Source of the DNA: Paraburkholderia phytofirmans OLGA172
GTDB lineage: Bacteria > Pseudomonadota > Gammaproteobacteria > Burkholderiales > Burkholderiaceae
DNA: 64,000 bases
Direction of reading: 5' to 3'
NCBI RefSeq assembly: GCF_001634365.1
Contig: NZ_CP014578.1
Coordinates: forward strand, 744,001 to 808,000
In this document: positions 35,177-43,071 of the stretch, piece after piece
How the letters are laid out: the number at the start of each line of letters is the position of its first letter
Position numbering within the stretch: position 1 is the first letter of the stretch
Translations under genes and position numbers: made by a program
The notes under the pieces: generated by a model
Database searches by the model: none
Told to the model about the DNA's origin: nothing
Seen by the model: the letters and a program-made list of their open reading frames with translations, nothing else

Positions 35177-36025
35177 ATGCTGCAACATCCCACTGTCGAC
35201 AAACTGCACGCGCTGCGCCTGCCCGGCATGGCCGCGGCGCTTGCCGAGCAACAGACCCAGGACGGCATTGACCGGCTGGGCTTTGAAGAACGTCTGGGGC
35301 TGCTGGTCGAGCGCGAAGCCAGCGAGCGTGACTCGCGACAAACGGCGGCCCGGCTGCGCCGGGCCAGACTGAAGGTCCCCGACGCGTCACCTGAGGACAT
35401 CGACTATCGCACCGCCCGCGGGCTGGATCGGGCACTTACCGCCCGACTGCTGACCGGTGAGTGGCTTCGGGAGCGGCAGAACCTGATCCTGGTCGGCCCA
35501 ACCGGACTCGGCAAGAGCTGGTTGGGTTGTGCCTTCGCCATTCAGGCGTGCCGCCAGGGATTCTCCGCCTGCTATCTGCGCGTGCCAAAACTGAACGACG
35601 AACTCGCGATCGCGCACGGCAGCGGCCGCTACGCGCGGTGGCTTGCACAACTGGCCAAGACGGATCTCGTAATTCTCGACGATCTGGCGATGGCGCCGCT
35701 GACCGATTCGCGCGACGTGACCTGCTGGAGGTGCTTGATGACCGGCACGGACACCGATCCACGCTGGCCACAAGCCAGATTTTACGGGTTCGACTCCGTA
35801 AAATCTGTAATGCGATGAACAACATTATGCGGAGTTCGTCCGTACGAACCCCGCATAATGTTGTTCATCGCATTACAGTTGCCGCTCGAACACTGGCATG
35901 CATGGCTACAGGATCCGACGCTCGCTGACGCCATTCTCGATCGCCTCGTGCATCAGGCCCACAAGCTTCCGCTAAAGGGCGACTCGATGCGCCGAAAGAA
36001 TAAGCCCGATGACGGCGTAGCCTGA
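35177..36025 (+). pseudogene. istB: IS21 IstB ATPase, frameshifted and carrying a 100-bp insert
   Basis: Normal IstB up to LVILDDLAMAPLTDS (Walker A GPTGLGKSW, about residue 109). A one-base deletion near 35711 shifts the frame (the true continuation, RRDLLEVLDDRHGHRSTLAT, is in the next frame). After TSQ the 100-bp segment 35779-35878 intervenes, and the rest ([20 protein letters not shown] ... [11 protein letters not shown]) ends at TGA 36023-36025. The total of 849 minus 100 plus 1 is 750 nt, exactly 249 codons plus stop. Confidence 0.92.
35779..35878. repeat. 100-bp insert made of two adjacent perfect palindromes
   Basis: Palindrome one, 35779-35804: 9-bp arms ATTTTACGG/CCGTAAAAT around GTTCGACT. 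Palindrome two, 35805-35878: perfect 28-bp arms (35805-35832 and 35851-35878, beginning CTGTAATGCGATGAAC and ending CATCGCATTACAG) around an 18-nt centre that holds a further GTTCGT/ACGAAC stem. The limits coincide with the insertion limits in istB; CAG occurs on both sides (35776-35778, 35876-35878). It encodes nothing. It resembles a non-autonomous folded-DNA element or a recombinase attachment site. Confidence 0.85.
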
Positions 36026-36129
36026 TCCCGAACACTCACGCTACAATCCATGCACCTCGCAGCACCGCCCTCCAGCTTGTTCGACTTCACCGAAACGAGC
36101 GTTCGCCTTCCCCGAAATCCGCAGTCACG

Positions 36130-36310
36130 CAGCGATAATAGCCGTCTCTCCGTAGTGGTGTGGCCGAGCAGGCCGCTTGCACGAAGCGACGCAATCGGTC
36201 GAGCATGTGACCGGCATCATCGGCGAAATCTAAGCTGCGGCGCTCGGATAGAGCGAGGACATCGTGCAGGTCAATTCGCCGGAGCGATTGCTCCGCTTCA
36301 GTCGGCCTAG
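36130..36310 (+). pseudogene. Remnant of a methyl-accepting chemotaxis protein (C-terminal part)
   Basis: One frame reads LHEATQSVEHVTGIIGEI, stop, AAALG, stop, SEDIVQVNSPERL, resembling the MCP signalling-domain segment SVxxVTxIIxEIxAASxEQSxGIxQVN. Two in-frame stops mark it as dead. A second MCP piece lies at 37921-38204, same strand, but comes from an earlier part of the domain, so the gene has been rearranged. Confidence 0.6.
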
Positions 36311-36320
36311 CGCAACGTGA

Positions 36321-36707
36321 TCAGCGTTGCTTGAAAACCCACAGCTTAGCCGAGGCGAAGTTGACTACCATGCCCGCCAACGAACCGACCCCGACCGCGA
36401 CGATGGGCAAGAACGGCAGCCCGTTTAGGGTGAGAACTGTCGCGCTGTATGCGCCATAGTTGACAACTCCGCCCACCGACATCGCGGCAAGATAACGCCA
36501 CCACTCAACCCAGGCCGACTCGCTGCGGCCTGAGGCGAACGTGTAGCGGCGGTTGATTTGCCAGGTGGCCCAGACTGCGCAGAGGAACGAAACTGCGCGA
36601 CCGGCGAAATAGCCGAGGCCCACGGCGAGCGCCAGGTATAGGATGCCGGCGTCCACCACGAAGCCGGCGACGCCGGCGATCACGAATCGAATCACTTGCT
36701 GGCGCAT
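36321..36707 (-). CDS. GtrA-family membrane protein
   Basis: 128 residues, four helices, GtrA/DPMS-type family (RFVIAGVAGFVVDAGILYLA, then SFLCAVWATWQINRRYTFAS, and the end LVNFASAKLWVFKQR-like VNFASAKLWVFKQR). These small proteins are thought to flip or accommodate polyprenyl-phosphate sugars made by GT2 enzymes such as the one at 14685. It is intact although both flanks are decayed DNA. ATG at 36707. Confidence 0.9.
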   Translation of the reverse strand: MRQQVIRFVIAGVAGFVVDAGILYLALAVGLGYFAGRAVSFLCAVWATWQINRRYTFASGRSESAWVEWWRYLAAMSVGGVVNYGAYSATVLTLNGLPFLPIVAVGVGSLAGMVVNFASAKLWVFKQR

Positions 36708-37040
36708 GCTATTGAGAGCTCCAGTCGAGTTTTTGCTGCTTGATCGGCAGACTGGGGCACGACCCAGTCTCGGGACGCACGCTGGAGGTTGCTTCGAACT
36801 GCAATATCGTACGGTGGTACCGGGGTGTCGGTCTTGGATGGATTCACGATAATCGGCGATGTCACAGCAAGGGATTGGGGTGGCAACGAGGCCTGATGCC
36901 GGGCCTACGGCAACTGGCGGGATTTTAACCCGGCCGTTGTCAAAGTAGTGGTCACCTCGACGGTTGAACTTCAGACTGCTCTTCGCGCCTGGTGACGGGG
37001 TTGCGTAGTGACATCGTGGTCGTTGACCCGATTGCTCTGA
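36708..37040. other. Intergenic region without a supported gene
   Basis: 333 bp between the GtrA gene and the damaged transferase gene, both leftward. Short frames only; no motif, repeat or promoter could be supported. Confidence 0.35.
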
Positions 37041-37763
37041 CTACCGCTTCCCCTTCCTCACCACCATCCACCGTGACGACTTAAGCGGCACGATGCTCAT
37101 ATAGAGCCACACATAAGTCGCCGCAAACACCACCACAAAGCAGAAAAGGTGCAGCGTATGCCGCCAGAACATCGTCGCCGGCACGACTGCGACCAGACAT
37201 AGCAACCACAGATACGGCGACGTCAGCGAGTTACGCCGTGTCAACTCGCGAGCGGTACGTGCACCGACCGCCCAGCGCATCAAGCGCTTATAAATCAGCA
37301 TATGCAGATGCACGCCGTCGGGAATCCCCGGCGACATCCCGCGAATGAACTTCTTCCGGTAGATCGAGAAGCACGTCTCGAAGATCGGGTACATGAAAAG
37401 CAGCACCGGATACCACGCCGACACATCGCGATTGCGCATCACGAGCATGATCGATAGCTCGGCGAGCATGAAGCCGATGAAATACGCGCCACCGTCGCCG
37501 AGGAAAATCAGCCCCGCCGGAAAATTCCAGATGAAGAAGCCGAGCACCGCGCCCATCATCATGAACGATGCCGACAGCACGATCGGATCGGACACCTGGA
37601 ACGCCACGTAGGCGAGCGCGGCGACGGCGAGCACCGTGACCGCGCACGAGATCACCGCATAGGAGAGCAGGAAGTCGAGCACCGGCACGCCGATGCGCGT
37701 GACAGCGATATTCAGCATAAAGTAAGCAAGGGCCGTCGCGACGATCGTGCAGATCAGACGCAC
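37041..37763 (-). pseudogene. Truncated WecA-like transferase lacking its catalytic loop
   Basis: An open frame of 240 residues almost identical to the last two thirds of the protein at 50317-51426, but without about the first 140 residues. Inside, 25 residues are missing in frame: the intact copy reads VAALANAINIIDGFNGLASM ... ASLAYVAFQV where this one has VAALAYVAFQV. The loss removes the NxxNxxDGxxGL motif of the MraY/WecA family, so even the open part cannot be an active enzyme. The deletion falls between short GCGAG-like repeats. Confidence 0.9.
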
Positions 37764-37920
37764 GATCAGTGTTACCTCGCTGCCGTCGAGAACACCTTGC
37801 GGTGCGCGCGAGTGCCGAGGTGGCGAGCGCGAGCAGCAAACCGACGAGACGGCGCGTCACGCAGCGCGCGAGCGAAACTGCCCGGGAAACGCCGAGCTGT
37901 AGTAGCAGCACAGAGCACAA

Positions 37921-38204
37921 GGCGGACATCTTGCACAATGCTGCGGCAAGCATGGAAGATCTGTCGGCCAACGGCAAGCAGAATACCGACGTCGCGAAGC
38001 CCATTCAAGCGTTCCGCGCAAGGAGCGCTCAATTGCGTAGCGCGCGGCAGCGACCTCATGACGCCCGTCGCGGAAAGGATGAGCGGGCTTACCGATTATT
38101 CGCTGAAGGTTAGCGAAGTCGCTTGCGTCATCGCGAATATAGCGCTCCAGACCAGTACACGTGCCTTGAATGCGGTCGTGGAAGCGGCGCGTGCGGGCGA
38201 ATAA
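37921..38204 (+). pseudogene. Remnant of a methyl-accepting chemotaxis protein (central part)
   Basis: It reads ASMEDLSANGKQNTDVAKP and, after a frame change, VARGSDLMTPVAERMSGLTD ... [25 protein letters not shown], then a stop. This matches the MCP hairpin segment (MEELTATVxQNAxNA ... [24 protein letters not shown]). Substitutions at invariant positions and the frame change show decay. It runs opposite to the truncated transferase next to it. Confidence 0.75.
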
Positions 38205-38448
38205 AAACGGGACGTCAAGAGCGTCTACTGCAGCGCGCTCGCCAACATGATGCGGCGGATGGTAAACGTCGTCGATCTGGAAGACAACGGGGCACAATGT
38301 CTGCGCATTTTGGCGGCGCGGCAAAGTCTGATCGTCGTCGGCTCATGTGCAGCGCCAGCAGGCTAGGCTACTGGTCGTCATTGAACCGGGATCGATACCG
38401 CATTGCTGTGTATCCGTCAGCGGAACCCGTGTTGACGGTGTCGCGCGG

Positions 38449-38940
38449 TTAGATGTCGACGATCTTCCGCAACAGAGCGTAAGAGACCCGCCAATGGCCT
38501 TCCGAATTATTGACGGCGATAGACGCAGTTTTCGCGTTGAGCCGGACGATGATGCCGACCCGCTCGCTCAGATGTTTGTCGGTGAAGCCGACGGTGTCGC
38601 CAATGAAGAATTCCTCCCGTTGTGCTCGCGGTGGCGGCGACGCAGGCGCGTGAGTTGGGCCGCGCGCAGTGCCGGGGATAACGGCCGCGTATGGCACCGA
38701 CCAACGCTGACGGCTCTGGTTGTCCTGGATCACCGCCTGGGTTTGCCTCAGTTCCACCACCGTTCCGTGCGAAGGTGGTGCGAGCGGATCGCCCCCGATA
38801 TAGCTGACCTCCATTCCCAGATGCAAGCGTTGACGTACTTCGAGAATACGTCGCGGGTCGTCCAGCATTTTTCCGATGGCGAGATAGAGGCGATACAACT
38901 CGGCGCTGGGCGCCTGCCGAAGCGAGTCGAGAATGTCCAT
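38449..38940 (-). CDS. Fourth gene of the IS66-type element (second copy)
   Basis: 163 residues, the same length as the copy at 32294-32785 and differing at about five positions (for example VPYAAVIPGTARGP for VLYAAVIPDTASGP, NNSEGHW for NDSEGQW). An open frame kept in a broken element indicates recent copying, not necessarily function. No family is recognised; two beta-rich halves are joined by a proline-rich linker. Confidence 0.7.
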   Translation of the reverse strand: MDILDSLRQAPSAELYRLYLAIGKMLDDPRRILEVRQRLHLGMEVSYIGGDPLAPPSHGTVVELRQTQAVIQDNQSRQRWSVPYAAVIPGTARGPTHAPASPPPRAQREEFFIGDTVGFTDKHLSERVGIIVRLNAKTASIAVNNSEGHWRVSYALLRKIVDI

Positions 38941-38954
38941 GGGCGGTGAGGTGT

Positions 38955-39176
38955 TTATCGGGCGAGCGGCAACAGTTCATGCACGCGGTTGACAGGATAC
39001 GATGGCAACTTCTCAAGTGTGTCCTTGAGCCATGCATAGGGCTCGAAGGCGTTTAGCCGAGCCGTGGCGAGCAGCGAGTACATCGTGGCGGCGGCCTTGG
39101 CGCCACGCGGCGAGCCCGCGAATGTCCAATTGGCTCTCCCAAGGGCGATAGGGCGAATTTGACGCTCGAGAGCATT
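38955..39176 (-). pseudogene. tnpC: IS66 tnpC 3' fragment
   Basis: It encodes NALERQIRPIALGRANWTFA through NAFEPYAWLKDTLEKLPSYP to LLPLAR, the C-terminus of the TnpC at 30756-32279. Upstream of 39176 the frame continues into unrelated DNA for about 33 codons (to 39275), so a fused short product is possible but should be inactive: it has only the final Glu of the catalytic triad. Confidence 0.9.
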
Positions 39177-39227
39177 ATGCCGACTCCCGGATAACTCCGC
39201 GTCGCGAAGCCGGACCGCCGTCCACCG

Positions 39228-39536
39228 ATGTATGACCAGGCGGCGATGCAGCGGCTTGTTGAGGCGGCAGGACATAGCCTGGCGGCCAAGGCTACCGCAT
39301 ACATTTCGACATTTGCCACCGGTGAACGTCTTTCCCGGCCCGCCGTTTCTCCGGAAGAGGCGATAGCGGCCGTTGTGGCCGCAAACGGCAACAAGTCAGG
39401 CGCAGCCAAAAGCCTCAACATTTCCAGGCAAGCACTTTACCGAATCCTGGCGAAGTGCGGGAATCGGCACGCTGCGCCGCTCGTACGCGAGGACGCGATC
39501 GTTCTGGGCGAAACAGAGGGCGACCCTCACCACTGA
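39228..39536 (+). CDS. Small protein with Fis-type HTH (possibly a fragment)
   Basis: 102 residues. The C-terminal half PEEAIAAVVAANGNKSGAAK, then SLNISRQALYRILAKCG, is a Fis/NtrC-type HTH_8. The N-terminal half (MYDQAAMQRLVEAAGHSLAA) is helical and not recognised. No ribosome site precedes the ATG and the frame stays open upstream for some 11 codons to the IS66 junction, so this may be the tail of a larger regulator cut by rearrangement. Confidence 0.45.
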   Translation: MYDQAAMQRLVEAAGHSLAAKATAYISTFATGERLSRPAVSPEEAIAAVVAANGNKSGAAKSLNISRQALYRILAKCGNRHAAPLVREDAIVLGETEGDPHH

Positions 39537-39752
39537 CTCATAGCGTGGACTATTGTCGATCCGCATGGAGTTGTCGACTCTGCTTCCTTAACCGTAGAGC
39601 GTCCGAGGCCGGCGCTGGCCCGAGCGCGCCGCGCTCAGCGCCGCTACCGGTGAGCGAGGTCGGATTCGGCGTCTCGACTTCACTGCTCAAGTTAAGTGAG
39701 TTCCTTGGCGTCCTCCCCGCCCTTCTGAAGAGGACGGGGATTCCTACGGTGC

Positions 39753-40967
39753 TTAGGCCGCGATGGCCCGAGTCACTTCGGCGGGTTCATGCTTCTTCGA
39801 GCGGCCCGACTGCGCCGTCTCTCCACAGGCTAACAAGCGCTGTCCGCGCTCTAAAACATTGATCGCGCCGACGTGATCGGCGTTCGCTTCGTGGCTGCAG
39901 CGCACGCACGCGAACAGCGCCTGCGTGCGACGGTTGTCGGCCGAGATATGCCCGCATGACGGGCACGTGCGGCTCGTGTTCTGCGGCGGGACGGCGACAA
40001 AGAATCCGCCGCGCCACGCCGTTTTGTACTCCAACTGGCGGCGGAATTCGAACCACCCCTGGTCGAGAATCGACTTATTGAGGCCCGATTTTGCGCGGAT
40101 ATTGCGTCCCGGCGCGTCGGCCGTACCGCTTGCCGACTTGCTCATGTTGCGTACCTGCAAGTCCTCGACGGCGATCATTGCGTGGCTTTTGCTGATCTCG
40201 TTTGAGGCTTTGTGCAGGAAGTCCGAGCGGGCGTTCGCGATACGAGCATGGACGCGCTGCACGCGGGCCTTCGCCTTTTTCCAGTTCGACGAGCCCTTGA
40301 CCTTACGCGCCATGCGTCGCTGATACTTCGCGAGCCGCTGTTCGTGCTTTTTGAAGCTGGCGAGCGGGGCGATGAATGTGCCGTCGCTCAGAGTCGCGAA
40401 GCGGGCCACGCCGACGTCGATGCCGACCACCGGGCCGTGCGGAACCGGCTGTTCGACCTCGCGCCTCGTGAGGATCGACACGTACCACTTGCCGGCGCGA
40501 TGCGATACCGTCGCGCTGCGAACCTCGCCGAGCACCATACGGCTGTTGCGGTAGCGGATATACGCGAGTTTCGGCAGAGAAATGCGGCCGTTCTCGCGGT
40601 CTAGCTTCATCTGCTTCGGGTCTGGATAGCGGAAGCTATCGCCCATACCTTTACGCTTGAAACACGGGTAGTCGGCGCGCTTCTCGAAGAAATTGACGAA
40701 TGCGCGGTCCAGATCCTTCAGTGCGTGCTGCTGGGTATGGACCGGAGCATCCTTCAGCCACGGCGTATCGGGGCCATTGCGCCATTCGGTGAGCCGCTTC
40801 GCCATGCCGACGTAGCCGATGAACTTCCCGCCAGCCTCGCGATTCTCCTGCTGCAACGCCAAAGCCTTGTTATAGACAAACCGGCGTGCGCCGGCGAACT
40901 GGCGCATCTTGCGCGCCTGCTCGCCGGTCGGCATAAGCTCGAATTTGAAGGCTTGGAGTCGTTCCAT
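39753..40967 (-). CDS. tnpB: IS605 TnpB (RuvC-like, RNA-guided nuclease family)
   Basis: 404 residues from the ATG at 40967 (MERLQAFKFELMPTGEQARK); the longer frame to 41087 runs through tnpA and is discarded. RuvC residues are all present: Asp in VVGIDVGVARFATLSDG, Glu in MIAVEDLQVRNM, Asp in EANADHVGAINVLERG. The zinc finger is CPSCGHISADNRRTQ...CVRC. TnpB proteins cut DNA guided by an RNA copied from the 3' end of tnpB and the right end of the element, which here would span roughly 39700-39900 on the minus strand with the guide taken from DNA left of about 39706. Confidence 0.93.
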   Translation of the reverse strand: MERLQAFKFELMPTGEQARKMRQFAGARRFVYNKALALQQENREAGGKFIGYVGMAKRLTEWRNGPDTPWLKDAPVHTQQHALKDLDRAFVNFFEKRADYPCFKRKGMGDSFRYPDPKQMKLDRENGRISLPKLAYIRYRNSRMVLGEVRSATVSHRAGKWYVSILTRREVEQPVPHGPVVGIDVGVARFATLSDGTFIAPLASFKKHEQRLAKYQRRMARKVKGSSNWKKAKARVQRVHARIANARSDFLHKASNEISKSHAMIAVEDLQVRNMSKSASGTADAPGRNIRAKSGLNKSILDQGWFEFRRQLEYKTAWRGGFFVAVPPQNTSRTCPSCGHISADNRRTQALFACVRCSHEANADHVGAINVLERGQRLLACGETAQSGRSKKHEPAEVTRAIAA

Positions 40968-40989
40968 AGTCACGATTATAATTTGGTCT

Positions 40990-41406
40990 ATGAGTACTGA
41001 CAACGACATTCGATACGGACGCCACTGCGTTTTCTTGATACACGTGCATTTGGTCTTTGTCACCAAGTACAGGCGTGGCGTCTTCACGAAAGATATCCTC
41101 GACGATATGCGCGTTGTGTTCGCAAGCGTGTGCGCCGACTTCGAGGCCGAGCTAGTCGAGTTCGACGGCGAGGACGACCATGTGCACCTGTTGGTGAACT
41201 ATCCGCCCAAGGTCGCCGTATCGGCGCTGGTGAACAGCCTGAAGGGCGTTTCGAGCCGCATGATCCGAAAGAAGAACTACCCGAGCATCCGGCGCAAATT
41301 GTGGGGAGGTGCGCTTTGGTCGCCATCCTATTTCGCCGGTAGCTGCGGAGGCGCTCCCATTGCAGTGATCCGTCAGTACATCGAGCAACAGCGAACGCCG
41401 CACTGA
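40990..41406 (+). CDS. tnpA: IS200/IS605 TnpA, Y1 HUH transposase
   Basis: 138 residues from the ATG at 40990. The HUH motif is IHVHLVFVTKYRRGV (His-Val-His) and the catalytic Tyr is in VIRQYIEQQ near the C-terminus. It works as a dimer on single-stranded DNA, recognising hairpins at the element ends such as those at 39715 and 41454. Length is normal. It is divergent from tnpB. Confidence 0.93.
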   Translation: MSTDNDIRYGRHCVFLIHVHLVFVTKYRRGVFTKDILDDMRVVFASVCADFEAELVEFDGEDDHVHLLVNYPPKVAVSALVNSLKGVSSRMIRKKNYPSIRRKLWGGALWSPSYFAGSCGGAPIAVIRQYIEQQRTPH

Positions 41407-41470
41407 GCACCCCAAAGGACGGCTATGCCGTCCGCGCTATCCTTCCCCGCCCTTCTGAAGGGGCGAGGTT

Positions 41471-43071
41471 TGACGCGCACTAGATCACTTCTTTCGCGTG
41501 AGGCGCGAGCACGCTTGCGACAGGTTCCAGTACTTTGGCTTCCGTGCAATGGCCGAACGCCTGCGTATTGGTTGCCGACTGGTTACAGGCGCCAGCCGGG
41601 CGCAATCCGGCGGGGTGTGGACAATTGAGGCGCAGAAGTGATGTCAGACCCGTTTCAGGTATTTGCAGCAATTGCCGCTTCCTGATCGTGTAGTTGAGTG
41701 TGAAGACGGGTCGCCGCGGCTTGCGATGCAAGCGGCATCGGTTTGGCGAGCATGCGGGTTCAGGTGCAGGAGAGCTGCCGTAGCGGTAGGTCCGGCTGCG
41801 CTGATGCCTGGACGTGAACTGCGACTTGCACATGCCACGCGCGGCGCGCGCGACGCGGATTTGCGAAATCCGCGCGCTTGATCAGTCAATCCGTTTTTCG
41901 CAAATCGCCCTGTTTTGTCAATCAAAACAAGGCAATGAAGTCAGTCGACCAGTGGCGCCACAGGCTTTAACACGTTAAACGCGACGGCGCTTATCTAGGA
42001 GGAAGACGCCCGAAGTCGAAGAAGCGCAGAGCCCACCTGTCGTCGATTCGCCAAGACAGAAATGACTGGCTCAAGTGCTTGGCATGCTCCCGCCGCTCCC
42101 TGGGAGTGGACGAGGTACACGTCGATCATGCGTAAGCAGCTGGCGGTAACACCTTCGCATGCGTTGCGTTTTCCCGCGACGAAACCGGCGCCAGGGTCGA
42201 CTTCGCAGACGCAGCAATAGCACTGCGTTCCTATTGCGCGAGAGACCCACTTTCTGACAAGGAAGCCGATTTTTGACGCCTTTGGCGGCCGCCACACGCA
42301 CAGGCGCCCGCTATTAGGGTCTCGATAACTCAGGACGAGTGGGAGATGTCCTCACAACGCGCATATCCTTCCAGTCCGCATCGGTTTTCTTCGACCGTTC
42401 TCACCCGCCCAGATAACGCGGAAAGAGCAAGAGAGGTACTGGGTGGGCTTCGGTCGGCCCTGATGCTGCGACGCTTCGGTTAGTGCGGCACGTCCTAACG
42501 TGTTACAACGTGGCCCTAATTTTACGGTGGCTAACCCGTTGAAAAAATTGTGATTTAATGAAGTCGTGTTATTTCCAACTTTACATCACCCCCCAATTGG
42601 AAACAACCAAAACGGCGGGGGATCCCGGACTACTACCAGTTGGCGCCCATCTTTGCGCACCAGAAAGACGACGAAAATCGGCGCCTTTGTTCGGAACTGG
42701 CAGTAACACGTTGTGCGCTAGTCCAAGGAGTAGCTATGTAAAAGGTCAACCCGTTTTCAGGCGACCCTATCGAGCTGCAGGGGGCTTCACTCGATCCGAC
42801 GTTGCGAAAATTGTGCGCATGAGCTGTGAATGGGTGCGTCTATTTTCGAGTACCCCCGGTAACGGGCCGCGCCGTTCATCGCTGCCCGCCGGTCGTGCCT
42901 CCGCCCGGGACGCCCATGAATGCGTGACCATTCTTTATAGCCGTTTATCGTCCTTTCTTTTTTCGAAAGACGATACGTTTTGCACTCCATTCCGTCGCCA
43001 TTCGCGCGCAAAATCGCGTATCGTTGATACGGTGGCTGCGGAAGACTGCGACACCAGCCCAAATGTGAGAT
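41471..43071. other. 1.6-kb stretch without a supported gene
   Basis: Overlapping short frames on both strands, none with a recognised domain. Structures seen: a 9-bp perfect hairpin at 41854-41874, a second possible pairing of 41858-41868 with 41895-41905, a hairpin TGTTTTG/CAAAACA near 41912-41930, and TATCGTC/GACGATA near 42947-42978. GC falls in 42480-42610. It may be the decayed edge of the element that carries the genes from 43072 on. Confidence 0.4.
41854..41905. repeat. Hairpin with competing alternative stem
   Basis: CGCGGATTT (41854-41862) pairs perfectly with AAATCCGCG (41866-41874). Its inner part GATTTGCGAAA (41858-41868) can instead pair perfectly with TTTCGCAAATC (41895-41905). 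The two folds exclude each other, as in attenuators, but no gene directly follows. Confidence 0.5.

Larger units (their letters stand above)
33437..36115 (+). mobile_element. Decayed IS21-family element
   Basis: It begins in a direct-repeat array (33437-33560) inside the istA fragment and ends in two end-type units at 36080-36115 (GTTCGACTTCACCGAAACGA and GTTCGCCTTCCCCGAAATCC). It carries istA (one-base insertion) and istB (one-base deletion plus a 100-bp insert). No target duplication could be identified, and the istA fragment does not resume on the right. Both genes are damaged, so the copy is inactive. Confidence 0.75.
38410..39176 (-). mobile_element. Partial second copy of the four-gene IS66-type element
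   Basis: The right-end repeat GTATCCGTCAGCGGAACCCG starts at 38410, followed inward by the 163-codon gene and the last 74 or so codons of tnpC. Homology to the copy at 30756-32824 stops at 39176, where tnpC sequence (GACGCTCGAGAGCATT) changes to ATGCCGACTCCCGGATAACT. The remaining 5' two kilobases are absent. Confidence 0.88.
39706..41470. mobile_element. IS200/IS605-family element with divergent tnpA and tnpB
   Basis: Divergent tnpB (minus) and tnpA (plus) are separated by 22 bp. Both ends carry a subterminal hairpin of related sequence: left CCCCGCCCTTCTGAAG with closing CGGGG (39715-39739), right CCCCGCCCTTCTGAAG with closing GGGGCGAGG (41454-41469). The limits are estimates from these hairpins and the family rule of no target duplication. 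Both proteins are open with all catalytic residues, so the element may be active. Confidence 0.85.

Noticed and set aside
35781..35804. GGTTCGACTCC resembles a tRNA T-arm
   Set aside because: The stem pairs only with an 8-nt loop, not the standard 5-bp stem and 7-nt loop, and no other tRNA arms are present.
36050..36310. 86-codon plus-strand frame
   Set aside because: The region matches IS21 end units and a chemoreceptor remnant in a different frame, so the frame itself is accidental.
41480..42297. Two minus-strand frames sharing a weak LEPVxSVLA similarity
   Set aside because: The similarity covers about ten residues only and neither frame has a start signal or known domain; too weak to call a repeat or gene.
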